A DNA stretch of 32,386 bases. It comes from Isoetes engelmannii (taxonomy: Eukaryota; Streptophyta; Lycopodiopsida; Isoetales; Isoetaceae). Made by a program: the position numbers and the translations under genes. This document shows positions 21,101-30,100 of this stretch, piece after piece. The stretch is taken from contig JAANSK020274824.1 in NCBI GenBank assembly GCA_011763485.2, forward strand, positions 1 through 32,386. The letters run 5' to 3'. How positions within the stretch are numbered: the first letter of the stretch is position 1; each line of letters starts with the position of its first letter. Under the pieces are notes generated by a model, which made no database searches, was not told the origin of the DNA, and saw only the letters and a program-made list of their open reading frames with translations.

Positions 21101-24100
21101 TGGTAAGATATGTATTCTGGGATCCAGGCTGAATTCTTCTGCAAATTGTCTTTTCTTAATTTCTGTCTGTAGTGTGTTACTTTATATATTTTTGTATTTA
21201 TAGGAAATTTTACTTGATTTTGTCAATGGTGATCCAGACAACAACAGCAAGTTACACAAGCTAAAAATGAATATGGCCCTTAGCTAGATATCATCTTTAC
21301 AGTTTTATAGGAGATTCTGTTGTCCTGTAGCAATAACTAACTTCTAACCTCTAGTTGTAGTAAATAACATCTAACAACTTATCTACCAGCTTGTTGATCC
21401 AAGCTTAGAGTGTTGATGTAGCACCTAGTTATTCCGAGGGCCAAAAATATGGCTTATACCTGCTTTCTTTTTTGAGAAAATTAAATATATTAAACAAAAT
21501 TATGATAGGGTGATTTGCCATTAATGAGAAGGCCCAATCACTTCTGGAGACCAATGCAACCCCGACTCCTGCAGAAAAGAAGACTCTCCCCCCCATAATG
21601 CCTTCAGTAATATGGTAAAGCCTCTGTCACCCATTCTTTTAGTTTGGATGGTCACTGCTTTGATATACATTGCTCTTGGAAGGAGTTCTTCCAAAGCTAC
21701 ACCCGGCTTTTTGAAATTTTGGCATGTCTTCAAGGCTGGGCGTCATCCAAACAAAAAGAAATTTAAATCCAATGGGGAGAGAACCTCAGATAGATGCTTC
21801 AGTCCAAGATAATGGCTGAGCATTTGAAGTCAATGCAAGGCTATAGATATGAATACACAAACTGCGGGTGCTAAGATGGAGTCCATTAAGCTTCCTGTAT
21901 TTTTGTTGATTTGACACCTAAGGATCTTTGGAGTATTTAGCCCTAAGGATGCTCTTGCGCAACCACCCATAATCTCCAAAAGCCTTATCTAGATTTTCCA
22001 TTGCATCAGGTATGAATGACGTTTGTATTTAGAAAGCAGTTTTTCTTGTATCTTTTTCGTTAGCATATCCAAAGCAGTGACTGGACATATGGTGACTCAT
22101 ATAACATAGTTATGTGTCAGACTCACGTTCACAGTAAGTGTAGAAGTATCACTATAATTTGGCCAGTTGGCGCACTCTCGTCTATTACCAAGCCTTCCAA
22201 ATTTGTGCACAACTTATATCAATTGATTTTATATATGGACAAATAGGCTGCTATGCCAGCACATGGCGTGTGCTTAACTAATAAGACATTTCTGTCATTC
22301 CATTCATTTGGACTTCGAAGAAGCAAGCCACAGTTAGTAACAGCACAACAGTGGCTGAATTAAGGGCAATGTGCTCTGCCACTCATGGCTTATTGATTAT
22401 TCACTTGTTTGGAGACTTAGGACTTATGTTCAGCCGACAAGACTTCATAGTGCTCACCTTGTAACATGCAAAGGATGCTGGATGGCATCCTCTTTCTAAA
22501 CATGTGGATGTCAGGTTTTCTTTATAAAAAAATGCCCTCTTACGTTGACAAAGTAGTAACTGCAGGAAGAAAAAAGGTTCAAGTAGGGTTTAGAAGGGGT
22601 GTTATCAAATATGGAGACGTGCTGGGCTAACATGTCCACCATCACATATGTAACATGCTGACATATAGAAAACGATGTCACTATCCCCTTACTGACGTGC
22701 ATTCTGATGACATGGCATTTTGTTGGTTACATGCCCATATTGCGTCATATTATTAATTGAGTTTATTGCTTTGTAGTCACATATTCGCCAGCCTATTAGA
22801 TTAGGTCAGACTGCTCTTTTGTCCATCTTCTTTCTAGCTGTCTAAGTGTAATGATAGTCTTTTTCTTCTAAATGACATGGTCAGATTTAATCCCTGCAGA
22901 ACTTATCAGATTTAGAATGAAAAAAGTGTCCTACACGGGCAAATCACTTCCTTATTCAGGAGGTAAAAAATGACAAGAAAGAAAGAAAGAAATATCTTTT
23001 AAAGTCTAAGACTGAGAGGGTCTATGAGACCAGTTGTAAAGTATGAACAGCTTGGAGCAAGTTTTAGTAACATGTAATCCAGGTACAAGATAAAATCAAT
23101 ATATTGAAGATTAAGGTAATTCAGGTGTTTTCTCTAGCAGCTGGCATGTAGTGTGACTGTGTGAGGTGATACGTGTTCATTTCTTTCAAAAGACTGCTTA
23201 TCGGACTTGTGACCGCTTTAACTCTTTTAGAAACCCTCAAGACTTCCTTAGAACCACTTCGCCCTGGTGAGGGAGGTTGGTCATATTTCATTTTATGGAT
23301 TTTTTCGTGACTGCTAAAGGAGGAGGTTATTTGCAGCTGTGTTCATGTTGTCCTGATTAATGCCCAGGCCAGCTTGTTGCTTAAGTAGAGTTCTGGAATT
23401 TGATTAGCTTTCATAAGGTCGTGGTCCCAATTTTATGCGTGCAGGTTGCAGCTTCACATCTTGATACTGTACTAGACAAGCTGAAAAACGTTCTGGAAAA
23501 TGAAGGACAGAGAAGCATTCGCAGGTAAGTTGTGTTAAGAATATAATGTGTCATACTTATTATACATGAAAGTGTTCATGTAACTCAATCGATTTTTCTT
23601 GTCTCTTGTTGCTTGATTCCCTTATACGTCATAAAATTAATGTCTAGAACCCCAAAGATGCTATCCACTAAAAGACAAATTTACAAGGATAGTTTTGTGC
23701 AGTCAATATCTTTAGGTGAGCAGATATTCATCTCTTAGATAATCCAAGGAAGGTTTGGGTTGATGTAAGTAGGAGCGAGGCCAATGAGAGCAAGAGTCCC
23801 TTTTAACTACCGTGGCAAAATTTGAAGAATAAAACCATTTTTGTGACCTGATATATTTCAAAAGGGGAGGGTTTATTATATATCCACCATGTTGCAGTGG
23901 CTGACCTTTTAACAAATGTCTGGCTTTATATATCTATAAACTCAGCCGATCAGAAGTAGCATTATCGAGCAGAGATAGTCAGATGCGCTAGCAGAATTGA
24001 TTAGAGGCAAAACCTTATATAAAGAATCTTTGCAAGGAAGAATAGACTTGTCTAGGTAGGTAGCATTCAAGTCATTCAAATGGGCCAGTTATGCTGGGTT

Positions 24101-27100
24101 TAATTGCTGGGGCTGGATCCTGTCGTATGTTTTTCTATTGCAGCTTTTGTTTTGTGTTACTTGCTAGGTTTGCCTAGCACATTAAAAGCTAGGTGGATGT
24201 AAGGGTCTGTAGGAGATAATAAATGCTTCATTCTCTTTTGCATCTAAACTAGCACAAATGTAATGAGCTGCAAGTTTGCCAGAAGATTGAAGTGTAGCTT
24301 TCTAGAATAAAAAACTCTTTCTCTGCATGAGATACTGCATTTTCATCTGGGAGTTATGAATTGCATGATGCGTCTATGTGAAATCACCTTGACATGCTAT
24401 TTTTATTTTGAACACATTTGTTTTATAGGAAATATTATAAAATGTTTAACAATGTTCTTTATCTTGTCACGTGCTTGTAAAAACTATTGTGGCAGGTTTT
24501 TCTCATCGTTTTTCGTAGAAAAGGTGAGCGTTGATGATATCTATGCTGCATTAGCCTTAATGTATGGTTATGCCGCATCGTATGCTCCATCGACAGTTAT
24601 AGAAGCACGAATTGATAAACTTGTCGTAAGCTCTTGCACTGTTGGCGTTTATTTATTTACATATAAGTAGATTGCTTTGCTTGCTGCCAAGTCCATTTTA
24701 TGCCCATTTCACCATGGTCTGCCATTGAGTATAAGAGATCTTGCTTCTTATCTGGATTTACTTTATGGCAAATTACAAGATCCTTTATGGCAGATTACAA
24801 GATTTTCCATCTCATTTTTTAAACTTTAAGCCCTTAAGTGGATAACTCATCAGATTGACTCAGAAGCAAACTCCAGCAGATATTTCTTTGGTTTGACAAA
24901 TATACTGCTTTCGAATTTTGGCTTCAATTTAAAAATCTTTCATCTTGTTGCCATATTAGATGTATAAAGTTAGCATGTTGCATGCCTTTCAATTTTAAAC
25001 AAAGGGGAGAAGCCGGTCATGCTCCAAAGAATTTTCTGATCAACTTTGTAGATGCATCATCATAGTCCATTGGTTCAAAGGGATCCTAATATCACATTCC
25101 GACTAAAATCTGTATAATTCATAAGTTAGCATGTTGCATGCCTTTTCAAACAAAGGGGAGATGCCGGTCATGGTATTTTCGACCATTTTCACCAATCTTG
25201 CCAAGTGCAGTTAGTTCCCACTATGATTGAATTTCATGAGGTGTTTAAAGAAAGATGGTTTTTGTCATATGGCTGCCTTCACCCCAGCATTGAGCCGAAC
25301 CATGGGCAAGGATTAAGAAATAGAAAGCAAGTTTGGCACGCCATTGATGCATGATTCTTCGAAAGCTATATGTACAGCGTTAGTCTCGAAGTTACTCTTT
25401 GAAATATATATTCAATAATCATGTGAAAATGGAAACAATCAGAAGAGGTTGTAATCTGATACTGGAAGGCTTTGCTTGCTAAGGCAGGTTACATATATCA
25501 AAGGTGGTGTTGTCTAACGCCCTGGTCTAATGAAACTAAATAGACATGTGAAAAGCTTTGGTGCTAAACATTAGATTTGCATGACAGAATATGGGTGATA
25601 GTGTCATCATTCTTGAGCAATGGATCTAGCCATAGCGTCTTTATATGCATGAACACTGGATCTACCAAAAGTTTGCATCAGTGTAACTGCGATTGAATGA
25701 TCAAATTTTCTAACTATGGTCATTTACTTATGAATGACAAAAGGATGTGTCATTTGGAGCTCAAGATTGAATGTGACGTAAACAACCTTGGACCATGTAC
25801 TTCAGTGTAGGCAGTATGTAATCACCTCCTTAGGTTGTGTGGAGACATGATGCTCAATACAAATCGATCATCTCAGCCATGAAGTTGTGCAACAACTCCG
25901 ACTATGCAGTGCTAGGTCGATTCTTGGTCAGTTTAGCTTGCGAGGCAAGTAACTGTGAGGAGCCTGACGTGGACGACAATTTTTTATATCGGCTGAACAG
26001 TACTGATATTTTCTATGAATTTCATTCTTTTGTCGTTGTGCACTTGGTTTATGTTTCGATCTATAAAGAAGTCCTGGATGAACATGCACTTTCGTCTTTG
26101 AAAAGTACTATGGTAATCGAAGCTGTATAATAGAGAAGATTCTTAGGTGACTTGATTTCTGCAGATGGGATGTATGGACCACCTGAAGACCGGACAAGAA
26201 ATTTGCATCATTTGCAGTTTCTATCACAGGTTTATGTAAGGGTGTTCATCTGTTACCCTTAGATTTCAGCTGCAGTATATAGCAACAGAGGATTGTTTGA
26301 CAACTGGGCCAATGTTTTTTCATTGGTCATTGTTACTCTTTACTCTTGGAGTACAGTGGTCATCCCCTTATTTTTCTGTGTAGGAAGTCATATGCAAGTT
26401 AAATCTATTGTTTTAGATGGGACGGCATGCTGTTGGTGATTGTGATTAGAAGTGTAGTGGTGAGGAGAGGGAAAGAGAACATCTCTGGAACAGTGACGGA
26501 GGAGTTAAACGTGAAAGAACTTCATTGTACATAAAATGCAGCAATAGTCACCAAAGAGAGACATGGACAAAAATGCAAACATGGAAATAGTAATGATGAA
26601 CTCAACATGTTAGGTGGCCCACTGTTGCAGGAATAAATGGGGCTTGTGATGGACCCTTCCAGCCATTCTTGGTTATTTCTTTCCCTAACCAAGGGATAGG
26701 GTGCTTTCAGGAGGAAATTCTCAACAATAGATCATGTTCTTACCTTGTTGACACTAATGAAATGTATTGGGAAGAATTAAAGTACCTGGAGGATGGTTGG
26801 ATGAAATAAACAGCAAAATAGGGGTGAAACAGGGCTGTCCCTTATCCCCTATTCTTCTGAGTTTATACATTGATGAGCTAGAAAGCTTGGTAGCAGCATT
26901 TGGAGGTGACAGGTCTGCTTTAGGTGGGGAGTGCATATCCCTCATTCTTTATGCAGATGATGTGGTACTTATATCCTCTTCCTTTGAAGGCCTTCAACAT
27001 CAATTTTTGGCACTTGAGAAATGCTGCGCGTAAAGAGAGCTTAAAGTGAACTTAGATAAAACAAAGGTCATGATGTTCAACATGTCACGAATGCACCAGA

Positions 27101-30100
27101 GGTCCTTTACGATCAGCCAGGGAGATCTCTCATTATACATACTTAGGAGTGAAATTAAGGGTCCGATCCTTAGCATGAAAGGTGCAGCATATGCAAGGCA
27201 CACAAAGGATATGCCTCGCTTGCAATGCTAGAAAAAAATGTTTCGAACCAGCTTTTCAAGATATTCCAGCAAAACTTCATGTTTTCAGCTGCGTTATAAG
27301 GAATCTTGATGTTGGGGATGGACATGACAGCAAAGAATCATGTTAGCATTTGTCAGCCGTTCCCTTGCAACTGGATGTAGCATTCCAGTTAATCTAAATT
27401 ATGCCAGCTTGGATTCCAGCAAGATCAAGCAGACTTCCATGGATGCCTTCAAGGCTTTAATGTTGGTTCGCAAAGGCATCGCAGTGGGCTGCATCTTTGG
27501 GATTTCGTTCAGGAAACCTGCCTCCTTTCCATTATAACATGGCTGCAGCCAATACATCCGGCATGATCTGGAATATTCATACACATCAAGGACATGGCTG
27601 TTCCCACCAAGACGCAGATCACTTTCTGAGATCAATGAAGATGGTTTACCCAGGTATTTGAATATTCAGCTTTCATCAAATCTAAGGTCGAGCGCTCAAA
27701 GAGGATTTGCAGATTATGTCATTTGAATGTAATTGAGTCTGAGCAACACTTTATTATTATTACATGCCAGTATATTATGAAGTATGGATCTGGTTCTGTT
27801 GCCTCTTTTGGGAAGCTACCTCCCGTTCAAACCTCATTAGACATGACGACCAGAAATATATGGCTATATTTCTTCATCAAATGACTGATCATAGAAGAAA
27901 TATGTTGAACGAACATGAATGGACAAGGAAATGACCCTACACAAAGGCAGATCATTCTCTCTCACATTGGAGGTGATAATAGAAAGAAATGAAAGTCATG
28001 CCCTCTTCCTGGACCATCTAATTCTATCCCATGAAAGTTTCGAGAAGAATATAAAAGCCGTCAGCAAAGGAAAGACATAAGAAGGATATTGTGCTGAGAT
28101 TGTGTGCACTATGTTCTGAGAAGACACATAAGCAGGATATTGTGCTGAGACTGTGTGCAGTATGTTTTGAGAGCACACTGGAAATTTGAATTGGAGTATG
28201 GTTATTTGAGGAGACGGTCGAACTGTTCAGGCTCGGCAGCATTAAAAATTGTCTATATTGTGGGCCCTGAATGCTTAAAATTGTGGAATATAGCTAGACT
28301 TGTTAATGCCCTCCAGATTTTAGATGTCGAGGAGATACCATGGCTGTGGTTTGTGAGATCTAGGCATCCGATGAGCTCCGTCTCTAAGTCCCCATTCGTG
28401 CTCTCTAATCTCATAATGTATGGATCATAAGGGAATGTTAATTGGTTGAAAACTAGAAGAGTTCTTTAGATTCTTATTACATACCCGGGATCCTATCCAT
28501 CTTAGGGCTGATATCTTGTTCATGTTTTTGGGAGTACTGAGAACTATCCAAGACCTTTAAGGTGAGATTTGGAAGGTAGAATTCCCCTGAAGGGAGAAAT
28601 CATTTTAGAAGTTCCTACGATTGGATGAAGATCACCTATTCCCACCCCTGCTTCAGTAGCCATGGGGCACCGAGTAGGAAATGTTATTACCATCTCTGCA
28701 TCTTAAATGTATTCCAATAAAAGGCAAGGGATTGGTGTCTGGTATGGGAGCTCCTATACTTGGGCTGGAAAGCCCTTTTATTATCAGCGGGCAACACCCT
28801 TTTAATGGATTCATCACTTCGAGGAAGCAACATGGAGAGACAGGATCACAACTGAGGCCCAGTGTTGCTGGAAGATAAATCTTTGTTCTTTTCCATCCAT
28901 CTCAGTTAATCACATCATGATTTTAAATCCACAAGGACAACAAGTAAAAGTTTTCAAAAATTAGATTCCTTTTCATGTTTCAGATTTGTAGTTGAAGGCT
29001 TCTTGACACAAAAGACTCTAGATATGATTCTTATGTTTTGAATGGCATGCAGGGCACAAATGTTCTGTCAAGGTTGCTTGATGTGAAAGGTGCCTTATCT
29101 AAGCAGGCAGTGATCACAGCCATAAATCTACTGGGTAAAACTCTATTTTTTAGTTACTTACATGCTTAAGAGTGTCACAATTCGGAGCTAAAGGTGTCAA
29201 GTATTATGTATATGCTAAACTGTACCAGATGTCTAGTACTTGCGGCCTAGTTTCCATTGTAGATGAACTGTCTGATGGATAGAAGAAGAAGAAGAAGAAA
29301 ATTTTTAACGTCCATGAGAACCCAATCTGATGGATAGAAAGGAAAGAGCACTGGATAAAAATATTAAATACAACTTGTTGTATGTTAATTGGTCCAGGCG
29401 CCCTAACAAACATGATTATGCATGATTTGCATAAAGTGGACGCGATTTCAGAGAAAATGTTTGTTTCATGCCACTTGTTTCTGTTGCACAAACAGTACTG
29501 TTAGTTTTGAATGCATGTGTATGTGATACTCTTTATTAACTGCAGGTCAAGCCGTCATAAAAGCTGCAGCAAATGGGGCACCATTCCCTCTCAAAAGGCG
29601 TGATATAATGTTAGACTACATCATGGCTCTTATGGTGGGTCAAGGAAGTGGTTATCTTCTAGGCACACCCGATGCACTTGATTTTGACTTGCTGCTTACA
29701 CAGGCAAGTGCCTAACAATATACTCATGCCATAGCGGACAATGTAGTGCCTAGTCAGCATAGTACAAAGTTATATACTCTAGGGCCATGTACATTTACGT
29801 TAACATGCCAACTAATTTTCATGTCTGCTATCAACAGGAATTAGCAATTGATGCCTGTACTACGCTGGTTTCTGTTGAACCAAAACTAGCTGCAGCAACC
29901 CGTGATCGTGTCTTGCAGGTAAATGCAGAATGCAATTTGATTTTTGAATAATGGATTGTCCATTGGTAAATAGCTACATAATCTTGAAGTAGCATTGGCC
30001 AATATAGCATAGCTAATTCATGATATTCTTGTATTCTTCATGCGTGTACAACAAACATAAATGTGGCTGTGTTCTTATGCTAGGCTACATTAGGATTCTT

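Larger units (their letters stand above)
24626..29052 (+). other. Intron 26, enlarged by insertions
   Basis: 4.4 kb, the longest visible intron. It holds a LINE remnant (about 26767-27870), a 50-base direct repeat at 24967-25020 and 25123-25171, a tandem repeat at 28073-28172, and an unassigned 97-codon open frame at 25837-26130. Confidence 0.75.

Noticed and set aside
27399-27635. Minus-strand open frame opposite the LINE region
   Set aside because: No domain, and it lies antisense to plus-strand LINE remnants.
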